DNA from: Imbricaverruca yamaguchii
Lineage: Eukaryota > Arthropoda > Thecostraca > Neoverrucidae
DNA length: 64,000 bases
Direction: 5' to 3'
Assembly: GCA_034440575.1 (NCBI GenBank)
Contig: JAOTOL010001362.1
Location: forward strand, 673,501-737,500
Shown here piece by piece: positions 22,186-34,007 of this stretch. Made by a program: the position numbers and the translations under genes. The notes under the pieces were generated by a model. That model ran no database searches and was not told the DNA's origin. It saw nothing but the letters and a program-made list of their open reading frames with translations. Position 1 is the first letter of the stretch; every line of letters starts with the position of its first letter.

Positions 22186-22873
22186 CGCAGCGAATGCCGG
22201 CACCGCCCCAAACCGCATCTCAGCGGACTGCCAGTGTCGGTTTGCCCGGCGAGCTCGCGCCGGACAGCGGCCGGTCGACTCCTCTCGGGTCAGGAGATCG
22301 ACGAGTGGCGGTGGCTGGGCGGCGCCGCCCCGGGCCGCCGCTGCAGGCCACCCACCGAGAGCGGAGCCGAGCACACGCCAGCCGGGCAGCGGTGCCGATT
22401 AGGCCGGCGACGAGCGACGAGCGTTCGTGCGGCGGCGTCGTTGTGCCGGCGCCGGCCCGGCCGCCGTCTCCATCAGCCCGGTCACGGAGAACGCCGGGCC
22501 GACTGATGAATTTGGAGATAGTGGCGCAGAGCGAGAGGCGAGAGGCGAGAGTCGACGCGAGCGCGGTGGCCGCCGTCGACGTGGCCGCCGTCGCGGCCGA
22601 CGCGCGCCGACGGTCGCGCTCGCGCCGGCGTCGGCAGCCACGAGCGCACGCGGTCCTGTGCGCGCGGCGATTTCCGGCGGAGTTCGATGCGCGCGTTGTG
22701 TCGGTCTTGTTCACGGAACTGGCTGTCAGCCGTTGCGAGCAGGAGCTGGACGGCGCCGTGTCGACGTTATGCCGGCGAACGCGACAGCAGCGACCTCGTC
22801 TCGCCGAAAATTGGTCCATAACTTGTTAATTTACTCCGCTTATAGGCAGCTCTATCTACCTATACAGTCAAGC
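22186..22873. other. Very GC-rich, CpG-dense block
   Basis: Long open frames overlap on both strands (up to about 200 codons on the minus strand), as expected where stop codons are rare from composition alone. No domain is recognised. It could be a CpG island, but no linked gene is visible. Confidence 0.4.
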
Positions 22874-22936
22874 ATGGCATCCATATAACCATATGGATGC
22901 CATTCTTATGAGTATATGGATAACCATATCCATATA
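22874..22936. repeat. Two consecutive hairpins, each with a 4-nt loop
   Basis: The first has arms 22874-22886 (ATGGCATCCATAT) and 22891-22903 with loop AACC. The second has arms 22913-22922 (TATATGGATA) and 22927-22936 with loop ACCA. Both are perfect and share the CCATAT vocabulary, at a sharp GC-to-AT transition. Confidence 0.88.
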
Positions 22937-23045
22937 ATATATATCATGCATCATAAACACCATCATATATAGGATATATAGGATATATGATAAATCATAT
23001 ATAGGATATATAGGATATATAACCATCATATATAGGATATATGAT
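22937..23045. repeat. AT-rich tandem repeat (ATATATAGGATATATGAT-like)
   Basis: ATAGGATATATAGGATATAT and CATCATATATAGGATATATG recur from about 22960 to 23043. This is a low-complexity, easily melted stretch. Confidence 0.8.
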
Positions 23046-23486
23046 GGTATTTATGCTTCCAACTGATTTTCAAGTCCGCTCATTATCACCGACGACGGCG
23101 CCGACTCGCCTACTGAACCTGGGCGTCGCCATCTTAGCTGCGGTGCTGCTGCTCCTGCGACTCCGTCAGAGCGGCGGCAGCATCAGACGGCGCCGCGCAT
23201 GTGTGCGTCGCCAAATGAATTGCTCGTAAATCGACGCCGATTGGCCGTTCGTGCGGTGCAACCGGCTGCGGCCGCGTCGCGAGCGGGGCTGCCGTGCGGT
23301 CGGGCGGCGCCGTGTCGGCGCGGCGCGGGGCCGCCCCCGTCGCCGGGCTCCAGTGTAGCGGCGCGCACCGGCGTGAGAAAACACCTGCCGCGGCGGCCGG
23401 CCGCAGAGGCCGGCCGCGGCCGACTCGTTAATTCCCGCCGGACACGATCGCGGATTAGGACTCAATCGGCAACCGGAGCCGCGCCG
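23046..23486. other. GC-rich unique DNA
   Basis: CpG-dense sequence with overlapping antiparallel open frames and no recognised domain. Confidence 0.4.
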
Positions 23487-23660
23487 CGACTCGGTGACGT
23501 CACACAGACGAGGCGGTGATGACGTCACCGACAGTGACATCACCGCCGCAGTCTCAATCGACGCGCCGCGCCGTCCCCGCTGACGCACCGCGACTCGGTG
23601 ACGTCACACACACGCGGCGGTGATGACGTCACAGACGGTGACGGCCGGGCGGCCGGTGAC
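23487..23660. repeat. 104-bp tandem duplication carrying four TGACGTCA palindromes
   Basis: GCGACTCGGTGACGTCACAC at 23487 recurs at 23591. Full CRE-type octamers TGACGTCA lie at 23495-23502, 23520-23527, 23599-23606 and 23624-23631, so each copy has a pair 25 bp apart. A fifth octamer outside the duplication is at 23934-23941. TGACGTCA is the consensus site of CREB/ATF bZIP factors. Binding here is inference. Confidence 0.85.
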
Positions 23661-24097
23661 ATCAGCGCCGCAGTCTGGCGGAGTTCGCAGCGGCGGCGAC
23701 CGGTCGGCGATCTAGTCGACGGCGACGGCGCGCCGAGATCTGACGGCGCGGCGAGATCTGACGCTTCGGATCCTGGCCGGGTATGCGCGCAGCGCCTGAT
23801 AAGCCGGCGATGCCCGGCGCTCTGCCCGTATGAATGGGCGTAATCCGTAGCAGTGATAGAGCGGCGGGCACCCCGCGTTGCGTGACGACACATATCGACC
23901 CGAGACGAGGCGTGACATCACCGGCGCCCGGGGTGACGTCATCAGCGGCGCGGCGGTGTCGTCTGGAGGCCGGGCAGTCTGGCGGCAGTCCGCTGTGTCC
24001 TGGTCGCAGGGTTGCAGGCTCTGTGACCGGCAAACGAATCGGATCCTCTGAGCGGGGTTGTTCGTCCGTTCTGCGTGTGCGGGAAATGCCACCCACC
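23661..24097. other. GC-rich unique DNA
   Basis: Continues the CpG-dense block. It contains the fifth TGACGTCA octamer (23934-23941) and near matches such as GTGACATCACC. No gene is recognised. Confidence 0.4.
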
Positions 24098-24317
24098 CAG
24101 CCGATCAGGGGCGGATCCAAGAATTACCATGGGGGCACATTTCCTCGCAGGGGCACCTTTGGTGGAGAAATTCGCCAGGTGGGTGGGGTGGGGGTGAGCT
24201 TCAACCATCCTGAAGTATTCAGCCTTCAGCCAGTTTTTCCCGCCTAGAAGTGCACCGCCTTTCCATAGTTGGGGCCTAATACTCCACTGCTCCTCTGCAT
24301 ACGCCCCTGCAGCCAAT
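24098..24317. mobile_element. hAT-like MITE with 8-bp target-site duplication
   Basis: The element spans 24106-24309 (204 bp). It begins CAGGGGCGGATCCAAGAATT and ends, on the minus strand, CAGGGGCGTATGCAGAGGAG, so the terminal CAGGGGCG is a perfect 8-bp inverted repeat. The flanks CAGCCGAT (24098-24105) and CAGCCAAT (24310-24317) match at 7 of 8 positions. CAG-starting short inverted repeats plus 8-bp target duplications are the hallmark of the hAT superfamily. It is too short to encode a transposase, so it is non-autonomous. Confidence 0.85.
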
Positions 24318-26246
24318 GTGTGGCGCAAGGCAGCTGGACGAAGCATGTGTGAGATGACTACCACACAGTGAACAAGTTAACACTCATTTCAATCGGGGCG
24401 CAGTTCTCCCAGAGCAGGCGTGATACAGCCATGGTTCTGCCCTTGAGTTACTGTCGGTTAATTTGCCGGGTACTTTTCTCTGAACCGGCTCATATACGCC
24501 CGTGATTATAGATGGAGGAGCGTTCGAAAAACGGTTGGAGACGGGTCAATGTCAGTTCAACACGACTGGATATAAGTTAAAATTGTTGAAGGTAATTAGG
24601 TACACTGATTATTAAATTACACTGATCAAATGAAATGTCTATTCTTGTTGGAAATTGGGACATGCTGATGGAACATTTCTGTACCAATATATAGCAAGTT
24701 GTTGAACTTGAAGTTATTGTCCAGTCACTCTACTTTGATGCCATTCCTACAATAATCTTCGGCCATATTGGAGCATGCTTTCCGTCGGAGGAAATAGGAA
24801 GCGTGAGCGGTGGGAAGGAGGGAGCAGCTATCATTGCTGACTCCATTTTCTTATACCCATGTCCTTTCAGTGGCCATCATGTTCCACGCCCCCCCCTCCC
24901 CTCCTACAAACACCGCTGCGCTATTCGCGGCCGCAAAGTGCCGTACTATGGTTCAGTCATAGTATTCATTTGCAATTTAATTGTGACCAACTGCCATATT
25001 TCAATGGGTGATGATGAAACACAACGCGCCGATGAAGGATGTAAGGGTGTGTAATTAGAGATCGGGCTTCGTCTAACAAGATTTACTTGGGGGTGGGGTG
25101 GGGTGGAGGTGAGGGAACACTTGATACCAATGTGGCCAAATGCCAGTTTTGAGCTACCCCTGCTATTAATGTTTAGGCAATAGGAAATGCGCGACTTAGT
25201 TGGAGACTCGCGGTCATGAGCGTGTGCATGTGAGGAGGAGGAGGGACACACTGGGCAGCTGGCTTGCTAAAGTAGACCCTGATTGGAGGCGTACTTTATT
25301 AAGGCGTGTTTTAAGTTTGAAGATACCATCAAGCCTCACTTCTGCAAATGTATATACTGCTGTATAAATGTGTGTTTTTGCTGAATATGGTAAGACCCAA
25401 ATGGCTGAACCATGTAGTTGGATGCAGTCTCAACATGGTGTATTTTCATCTTCACTGATCATTGAAGATGAAAATACAGCATGTTCAGGCTCTAAATGCT
25501 GGTTGTTCTGGCGAAATATGAAATCGGTTTACGTTCGTTTCTGCCAAGATGGCATCATTTCTTTACGGGCATACAAAAAACACTCGCCAGATGCCCCGAT
25601 GTGGGAAGCACATTTTACCTGTTCATTCCCTGGCTGGGAATTTTGTCACAAAACGTGACGCTTATCTTTTCCATGACTCGCCGATTATGAACTAATGGAT
25701 TTATTATCTTCTCTAGTCGCTTAATATCCCTCGTGAGATACGCCGAGCAGCAACCACCGGTAAAATTATTCACACACATGCACACAAAAAAGCGCCGAAT
25801 CAGCTTTTCATTGACCCGAAGAGTAGTTAAAGGCGGAAGCGTGTCCTGTTTCATATGCGTGACCTCACGTCTTCGTCCACAAAAAAGTCCGGTGGTAATC
25901 CCATATCTGTGGGGACCCGGCAGACGATGTGACAGTCATAAAAGTCGTCGAGAACTGGTCGTACAGCCGACTCATTTGGACGTAATGCCCATTTTTTCCT
26001 GGTCGTTTAGGGAATATCTTGATCTTATCCCAGCTCCATTCTATTTTCCTTTGCCGTTATAGCGAGTTCCACTTCGCGAGCGTGCACATCCGACAGGGCT
26101 GCGTGCAGCACGTAGGGGACTGCTAGGCTCAGACGCATTCAAGTTGAGGGTGTTGTGTATATTTACGTTCGACTGAATTATTTACCACCAGTCAGATGGC
26201 CTTCGGATTTTGATTACGCAATTGTATATTGTCGTGTAGTTTAATT
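24318..26246. other. Unique intergenic DNA
   Basis: Ordinary-composition single-copy sequence, the longest stretch without evident tandem repeats in the left half. A short G-rich segment (GGGGGTGGGGTGGGGTGG) lies at about 25089-25106. No gene or RNA is recognised. Confidence 0.45.
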
Positions 26247-26755
26247 CGCCTCGCTTGATACGCCCACCCTGAAGCTCCCTTAATTCGCCTCGCTCGATAC
26301 GCCCGTCCTGAAGCTCCCTTATTGGCCTCGCTCGATACGCTCGTCCTGAAGCTCCCTTAATTGCCTCGCTCGATACGCCCGTCCTGAAGCTCCCTTATTG
26401 GCCTCGCTCGATACGCCCGCCCTGAAGCTCTCTTAATTCGCCTCGCTCGATACGCCCGTCCTGAAGCTCCCTTATTGGCCTCGCTCGATACGCCCGCCCT
26501 GAAGCTCCCTTATTGGCCTCACTCGATACGCCCACCCTGAAGCTCTCTTAATTCGCCTCGCTCGATACGCCCGCCCTGAAGCTCCCTTATCGGCCTCGCT
26601 CGATACGCCCGCCCTGAAGCTCCCTTATTGGCCTCGCTCGATACGCCCGCCCTGAAGCTCCCTTATTGGCCTCGCTCGATACGCCCGCCCTGAAACTCCC
26701 TTAATTCGCCTCGCTGGATACGCCCGTCCTGAAGCTCCATTAATTTGCCTCGCCA
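26247..26755. repeat. Minisatellite, 38-39 bp unit, about 13 copies
   Basis: The core CCTCGCTCGATACGCCCGCC is followed by CTGAAGCTCCCTTATTGG (38 bp) or CTGAAGCTCCCTTAATTCG (39 bp). GAAGCTCCC recurs, for example, at 26463 and 26501. The two unit types alternate in a patchy higher-order pattern. Confidence 0.94.
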
Positions 26756-29191
26756 AGCCTGCGATGGTACAGCATGAATGGGGAGCACCACCGAGCTCTA
26801 GTGGAGCTAAAAGTTCTGAGAGTTTGATCACATGGCATTTCTCTTTTAGAGCTCACCAGTCCAGGTCTGTGCAGAATTATGTAGCTATTCATTCAAGTAA
26901 TGACCAACATCATTTTTTTTCGAGTGTCAAGTGTATCAGACATAATTCTGTATATTCCTGTCTGGCCGGCCTCGGTCGCATTCGGCACTGCCTCCGGCGG
27001 AGCAGTGTTCACCCCCGCTCACGACCTGACCCTCCCTCTGTCTAATGCCGTATTTTTTATTGTTTGATATTTGGGCTTTAGGACTCCTCGATTTGGGCTT
27101 TAGGGCGCCGCATCCCTGTGTGTAATTTAATCATTCCGCAAAAATAGCGAACAGCTCCGGACAATCATTAGCTTTGCTGTCCGAATCGTTCCGTCAAACG
27201 AGGATCTGACGATATACCGGGCGTGCTGAGCAAGGCCAGGGAGAACTGGACCAGTTTCAGTGCTTTCCCGCATTCCTGGCATTCTTCAGCAAGGTGGGCC
27301 GTCCACTCTTGCCGTTTTCTTCCGAATCGACTCCGCCTATCGCTCCAAGCCGACACGACAGGCCGGGCTGCTCCACCTGGCCACGATCCGAACCGGGGCG
27401 GGCCGACGGCGTTCTGCATGCCGACCGCTGGCCAGGCACATCCGGCCGCCACCTGACATGACCCGTCTGGAGCCAGGCTCTTTCATGGGGGCCGCGCGGA
27501 CGCTGCTAAACAGCGACGAGACCGGACTGTTGTGATTTTCTTGAACCACGTGCAATGATCACCCTGCCCACCGTCTTCTCATGCCATGCCGTGGAGTACA
27601 GAATAGCCACTGCCTGCGTGAATGACCCCGCATATTCTAAATAAATAAATGAATAATAAATCTGGAGATGACTTATCTCGTCTACGATCTCGCCTGCTCG
27701 GAATCCACACTTGCTCGCCGTCAGTTAACAGGAAACGATCTGCTGCAGATACATACACACATGCGGCACATCTGTCGTGCATTCGCGGCTGGAAGCGAGG
27801 GCAGATGGGGCGAATGTGCTCCGGCACGGATGCACAGTCTAGTTTGTTTCGGCTGACCTCAGCACATTAGGCGCACGCGGCGAACACGGGCATCTGGCAC
27901 ACCACACTCGCCGTGCAGGTTTGCAGCGCGCTAATTGCTGTTGGTCAGCCAGCTTTCATGTATTATTTTACAGGTAAAATAACATACGTTATATGTTGTC
28001 TGATGGTTTTACTTTGCATACAAATATTTTAAGTTTATTGCCGTTAAAATTGCAGCGAACCTATCTATTCCTAGTGGTTATTCGGATAAGTTAATGGCGA
28101 TCAGCAAACCTTTATTTCAGAACATTTTCACTCGAAGCTTTTTTGTGCTGCTGCCGGAATGGGTTCTTTCCAACGAAGTTTCAGCGGCATTCAGATCAGC
28201 AAATTAGTCCGCAACAGTGTCACGAAAGAAAACATTTTTGCGAAGACAAAGGTCGTCTAAAATTATACGGAAGCGAGCATTGCTTCATGAGAACAGCCCA
28301 CGAATGACCCCTCAGAGCGGGGCAGCTCTTCTTTGTCGTTGATTCCACGCCGACGCTTCTGCGCCGTGGAGCCAATCGTTTGTAGCCGGGGTTCTGGTAG
28401 CTGGGATCGATCGCTCACGTGCAGACTCGATAGGCTTCTCCCATCAGCCGCGAAGGCTCTGTGTCTCGCACTGCACCACTCGTTATGGACCGACAATCGA
28501 CAACTTCTTCTTGGCTGCGTGAAGGGTCTATGTGATTTATTTTGCAGCGTGAAGGATCCATACGTTTTTTTTCTGGCGCCGCGAAGGCGGTCCTGGTACG
28601 GAGACGGCTCCGCCGTTCGGCGGGTCAGCCTACCCACTCAGCAGCCGGCTCGGCTTTCCCCACCAACTCCCAATGTTAATCACTGCGATGAAATCAATCT
28701 TCTGCGGACGGCATTCGAACAGGTGGCCGTGCCATGGAGGACGTACTACGTGGATTGGCAGCCGACAACGTTATCCGGCGGCCACAGCCAGCCGGTAAAT
28801 GACAGTGAGAGATGTCGTCGCGACAATCCACCGAATCGGCCGTCCAGCCATTCCTCATTCGGGAACCAGCCATGCTCTGCTACCGATGACCCCTCACTGA
28901 CAAATTGAATTGGCCGCGGGCAGGGAGCGCAGATTACCATGAACTGGAAAGGTACAAAGTGCAACCGGGAGAAGTACAAATTGCAGGCGCTCGCGATGCA
29001 CACATTATCGTCGGCTAAAAGGAATTCATGACCATGCATCAGAGCCGGATAAACTGGTAGCCGTTGCAGTCAAAACAATCAGCATCTTGGACGGCTCGAG
29101 GAACTCCCGAACTGGCACGGTGAATGGTGACGTCAGAGTGTGACGATGGCAGAGAACCGGGTGGTCGACTGGGCACGCCAGGCCATGAGCA
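26756..29191. other. Unique intergenic DNA
   Basis: Single-copy sequence of mixed composition. A 191-codon plus-strand frame (28333-28908) is the longest. I recognise no domain in it and its opposite strand is also open, so I do not call a gene. A short hairpin TTATTTTAC-AG-GTAAAATAA lies at about 27963-27982. Confidence 0.45.
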
Positions 29192-29365
29192 GCACGTCCG
29201 GGATAAAAGCCAAATCACTTACGGCGCATCCGGGGTGCGAGAAAGATCACTTACGGCACGTCCGGGGTGCGAGACAAATCACGTGCAGCACGTCCGGAGT
29301 ACGAGCACATCCGGGGGTGCGATCATGCACAGCACATCCGGGTGCGAGACAGGTCAAGATCGGCG
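29192..29365. repeat. Tandem repeat, about 32 bp x 5, imperfect
   Basis: GCACGTCCGGGGTGCGAGAC recurs with the linker AAATCACTTACG or a variant of it. The later units (29300-29365) lose part of the linker. The period is 32 bp in the first three units. Confidence 0.85.
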
Positions 29366-29568
29366 TCCCGTCGCCACGAAGAAAATGCATAGCGGCCAAG
29401 GACACAATTTGTAGTGAATACACCAAAAACACCGGTGAATCATTCGATCTAAGAATAGTAGTCCGTACCTCTGTCCCGTTAGTTTCCTGTCTGAGCGTTT
29501 GTGCTGCATTGAATTACTGGAAGAATCCGCAGCCTGTGTGTACACAGCGGGAAGCATCACCGCCATCC
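29366..29568. other. Unique spacer
   Basis: No feature recognised. Confidence 0.4.
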
Positions 29569-29734
29569 TAGGCACGTGCTCTGGTTACTGGTTGTTGATT
29601 TTACGACACATCAACCGTTGAGTCATGTAGCGTCGCCAATCTCTCACGCCCATTGGTCGCGGGCGAAGAGTAGCGACAGGTGAGACTCGAACCCACAACC
29701 TTTGGATTGTGAGACGGGCAATAGGCACGTGCTC
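29569..29734 (-). mobile_element. 5'-truncated SINE (family 2) with 13-bp target-site duplication
   Basis: The insert 29582-29721, read on the minus strand, starts within the family at GTCTCACAATCCAAAGG. It keeps the B box GGTTCGAGTC and the GGCGACGCTACATGACTCAA tail. The A-box half of the tRNA head is missing. Perfect 13-bp repeats TAGGCACGTGCTC flank it at 29569-29581 and 29722-29734. Truncation at the 5' end with an intact duplication is typical of incomplete target-primed reverse transcription. Confidence 0.92.
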
Positions 29735-31735
29735 AACTGTGCGACGCACGAGCACGAGAGGACGGAGACCGTACCCGCACGGTGCGCGCCACGGCCAGAG
29801 AGGAACGTCTCCGCAGCTTCCTGAAATCCAGCACAAGTGGTGCTGCACGGAGACAATCGACCTCACAGCTCGTTTTTCCCCTCCCGCGAGGAAGGTCTGC
29901 ACCGATGGGGTCACCACGTTTAGCTCCATACAGCAAACAAACATAAACCGTCATAAATTGAACACCAAAAAAGCATGGATTCGTATGCGTCGTGGCTAAA
30001 GGCTCCATATTCATCAGCTCTCCCTCCCCACTCCCATGGCTGGAGCTAATTTATCTGGTACGGCCATTTCTATATGTACGAGGTAGTCCAGAAATGAACG
30101 ACCTCTTTCTACACCCATTCATGTAAGTGCTACATAGAAGATTTTGCAGTGCTACACGTAGTTAAACCCCGCCATTACTAGAAACAAAGCCTTGTCGATT
30201 GCCAAGATTACCCAAGAGCAATTGACGATTCAATAGTGCATCTGGCTTCGGCAACACATTGAGCTAGTTCCAAACGAATAAAAACTGTTCATTCAATTGC
30301 GAAACTTCGAGTTTAATCATAGGTATACGCTGTATCATGGCATCGGTGTCCGAACGTGGATACTAGCACACATCGATTTTTGCGCTTAGCTTAACAGGTG
30401 TGAGCGGGAGATTTGCACGTCTTGTTCTCCGTGTCTGCCAGTAGTTCATTTACCACACAAAAACAGAGACACTCTTGACGTCACTGCATACTTATCGCGA
30501 CGTAAGTTAGAGCTCTGTATGGGCCGTTGCAACACCCACACAAAAGCCTTTAAGTTCAGACGCTGTGTGGTTAGCATTGATCGGTGCCATGACGTTCCAC
30601 GTCACCGGTGCCGATGCTGGAGATGTACCACGCCGCCAATGGCGGTGCTGGTGCTGTTCCACGCTGCTGGTGCTGGTGCTGGTGATGCAGTATGCAAAAC
30701 ATTTTCACATGTTTTGGTGAATCGTATTCTAAAGCAAGCTACAGGAACAATGCTGTTCATTTGATGGAACAAAGCAACATACAACATTCAACACATCCAA
30801 CATACAGCATACAACATTCAATGAAAACTACCGATAACTTTCAGAAACGATGCAGGAAGTGATGATAGACATTTTAGAAAGTGATGCAGTATGGTGGTCG
30901 TTTGTTTTGTAGGTGGGGTAGGCTTCCCGCCAGGTGGGGGGGGGGATAACCACGCGCTGGGTCGTACCAGTGTCATCACAGCGTCGCCACAGAGCCAGCA
31001 TCGTCGAGAGAAAGAAACACCGACCACTGCAGATGAATGATGCGGCGCGGTCGGCATCCGAGAACAGCCATTCAGGACAATAGTCAGCTTGTGGTGACTA
31101 TTGTTTGATCTGCTCAGGCGTAACCGGTTCTGTGGCGTGTTGAACTTCAGCAAGGTCCACCAATGACGTGCGCGATGGCTGGCTGTATTCTCGGGCTACT
31201 GCGACAGTTTGTGTATACTGCACGGGTCTTGGCAGTGCTGCCGAGACCTGTGTAGTGGTAGCTCGGATACCACGCCGCTGCTCAGAGTACGGATCCGAAT
31301 TTTACTGGGAAGCACATTTCAAACCACTTCCTCGTGGTCAACATCATAGAGTTGAGGTTGAATTTCGGGTTTAAAGGCGATGAACACAGCGCGTTGACAT
31401 CCAATAGGTTCCAACGACCTTCATATCTCTTCCAAGAAGACATCACCACCAGCGTTTTGCAAGCTTGAACGCTATCGATGCACGCCGAGTGCGTGTCAGG
31501 AATTAATGTGACAGTTTTGTGACAGACAGAAAGAGCGTAGGGCAAAACAGCCACTAAAAATAAAATGGCCATTGGAGGTTAGTGCAAGCACCCTGTCTCT
31601 GTTGCTGCTTAGTGAACACTTCCCCCTCTCACGACCCACCTGCGCAATTAAAGTCGCTGTTTAATGGTCTAACTGCTCCTGACGAACGACTCAACGTCGT
31701 CCCGGGTACTGTTCTCTCTGCGACACGACTGATAG
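29735..31735. other. Unique intergenic DNA
   Basis: Single-copy sequence. GGTGCTGGTGCTGGTG microrepeats lie at about 30645-30685 and a G-run at about 30938-30947. No gene is recognised. Confidence 0.45.
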
Positions 31736-31737
31736 CC

Positions 31738-32380
31738 GCACCGGCCACACACATTGTTGACCAGGGTGTGGCAACGGGGGAACAGCAGCACCGGCCACAC
31801 ACATTGCTGGCCAGGGTGTGGCAACAGGAGCACAGCAGCGTCTGCCACGCACATTTTCTGCCAGGGTGTGGCAACAGGGACACACCAGCGCCTGCCACAC
31901 ACATTGTTGGCCAGGGTGTGGCAACAGGGACACATCAGCGCCTGCCACACACATTGTTGGCCAGGGTGTGGCAACAGGGACACATCAGCGCCTGCCACAC
32001 ACATTGTTGGCCAGGGTGTGGCAACAGGACACATCAGCGCCTGCCCACACATTTTTGGCCAGGGTGTGGCAACAGGGACACATCAGCGCCTGCCACACAC
32101 ATTGTTGACCAGGGTGTGGCAACAGGGACACATCAGCGCCTGCCACACACATTGTTGGCCAGGGTGTGGCAACAGGAGCACATCAGCGCCTGCCACACAC
32201 ATTGTTGGCCAGGGTGTGGCAACAGGGACACATCAGCGCCTGCCACACACATTGTTGGCCAGGGTGTGGCAACAGGGACACATCAGCGCCTGCCACACAC
32301 ATTGTTGACCAGGGTGTGGCAACAGGGACACATCAGCGCCTGCCACACACATTGTTGGCCGGGGTGTGGCAGCAGGACAG
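31738..32380. repeat. Minisatellite, 50-bp unit, about 13 copies
   Basis: The core CCAGGGTGTGGCAACAGGGA recurs every 50 bp (31861 and 31911), followed by CACATCAGCGCCTGCCACAC and ACATTGTTGG. First and last units diverge (GGGGGAACAGCAGC on the left, GGCAGCAGGACAG on the right), the usual edge decay. Cys/His-rich open frames through it are artefacts. Confidence 0.95.
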
Positions 32381-34007
32381 TCTGCCACCGATTGCGGAGC
32401 TGCGGCAAGGTCTCAGCTCCCAGCACTTGGTCGTGCGCGCTGTCGATACTTATTTGGCGATATCGTCCAGGGATGATATCAGCATCAAGCTTTAGCTGCA
32501 ACAAAAAATATAAGCGTTATATATGAAAGTGGTAGATCGAGCTCAAAGAGAAAGGACAGGGTGCTTAGGTTCATTCACTCCATGCAACATTTATATCACC
32601 TAATGGCTTCAAATTCAGCTTTTACTAGCACTTATATAGGTTATGATCGTCATAACATAGGATTTTGTTCTTTTACAGAAAGACGAACCTGACACATGCT
32701 CCCACGCTTGGTAGTATCGTAATTATAATCTATTGCCGTTCTGCACCTCGCATTTGGCATACAACTCATTCACTTCACACAGAACGATGACACTTTCCCT
32801 ACTTACGATTTTATCATCAGTAGCAGCAGCTTGCAGCCTTGAAGGTGGGGATGATGTTCAGCGACATCAGATTCGTAGCAATATTTTTGCATGGCAGATG
32901 CCGACATGGAGTATACGTCTGGCCGTTTCAGCCCTTCAGTTTCAGCCTGATCATCATGTGGGGGCACATCAATGACTTGTGGGGGGGGGGGGGGCACATC
33001 AATGACTGAGGAGGTCGTGTCAATGATTGAGGGGGCTGATGGCCCCTTAAAGTGACATCCCTGTGTGTTTGTGTGTGTATGTGTCCGTATGTGTGTGCTT
33101 GTGCGCGTATGCGTGTATGTATGTGTGAAAATTTAAACGCAGAGGTACTGAAGTGATGTTTCATTCTTGTGGGATAATTTCATTGTAGAGATCCAAGTAG
33201 TCTGCTTTGACAATATATGATGATACTGATGATCTCAAATGTCATGCAATAATGCGTGCCTCTGAAAGCAAATGTGTTCTACCACCGAGCAATTTCCTAT
33301 GAGGTTCTCCCTCCTCCGCCCGCTAAGCGACTTTTCTGAAGATGAGATCTTCATCTGCGACACTATCATACCCTTCCCCAACCTAAGAATTGTTCTGACA
33401 CCACCGCTGTTTGGTCGCCCGCATCATCTTCCCAGGCCTAATACCAGTGAATATATCATTACTTTCGCGTAGCCAAGCCGGTACTCGGGTAAAATTACGT
33501 TTGCGTGGGCCGTTGGCTAACATCGCCACCACTCCGGTGACACAGCGACCCTCGACCTGACCTGACCTAACCTGACCTACCAGTCGACGCTTGAGCGACT
33601 GGCCGATGTCAGACACGGCACCGTCAGCCGGTGTCTGCCGACTCCAAGAAGGCGACTACGGCAGACGTCATCAGCCGCATCACCAGCCGGCGCCCTCCGA
33701 CCTCGCTGCGGAAGAGGCCGCCAGGTGGGCGGCAGCCAGCCGAGGTCACGGCCGACAGATGTCGACCGAGTCCGCGCCGGCGCGAGTCGCGCACATCCGC
33801 CCGGCGGCGGCGTCAATCACACACACGCAGCGGGGCCGGGTGTCGCCCCCCCCCCCCCCGGCCCCACCCCCTCCCGCGCCGCGACACGCCGGCGCGATGA
33901 CGGGGCAGGCGCGGCGCGCGCGGGACTGATGCGCGCGCGAGACGGATCCGTGTCATCGCATCGGCCGCCGGGTGGGGTGTGAGCGTGCCGCCCGACCTGG
34001 CGCGGCA
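32381..34007. other. Unique DNA with short low-complexity runs
   Basis: A (G)12-like run lies at about 32982-32993, a GTGTGTATGTGT-rich stretch at about 33062-33125 and a C-run at about 33846-33860. A CTGACCTGACCTAACCTGAC pentamer-type repeat is at about 33555-33580. The part from 33600 is GC-rich. No gene is recognised. Confidence 0.5.

Noticed and set aside
28333..28908. 191-codon plus-strand open frame
   Set aside because: No known motif, and the opposite strand is also open. Composition explains it.
31738..32380. CRISPR-like array (regular units of 50 bp)
   Set aside because: There is no spacer diversity: the whole 50-bp unit is repeated. The genome is eukaryotic and no cas genes are present. 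The same applies to all other arrays here.
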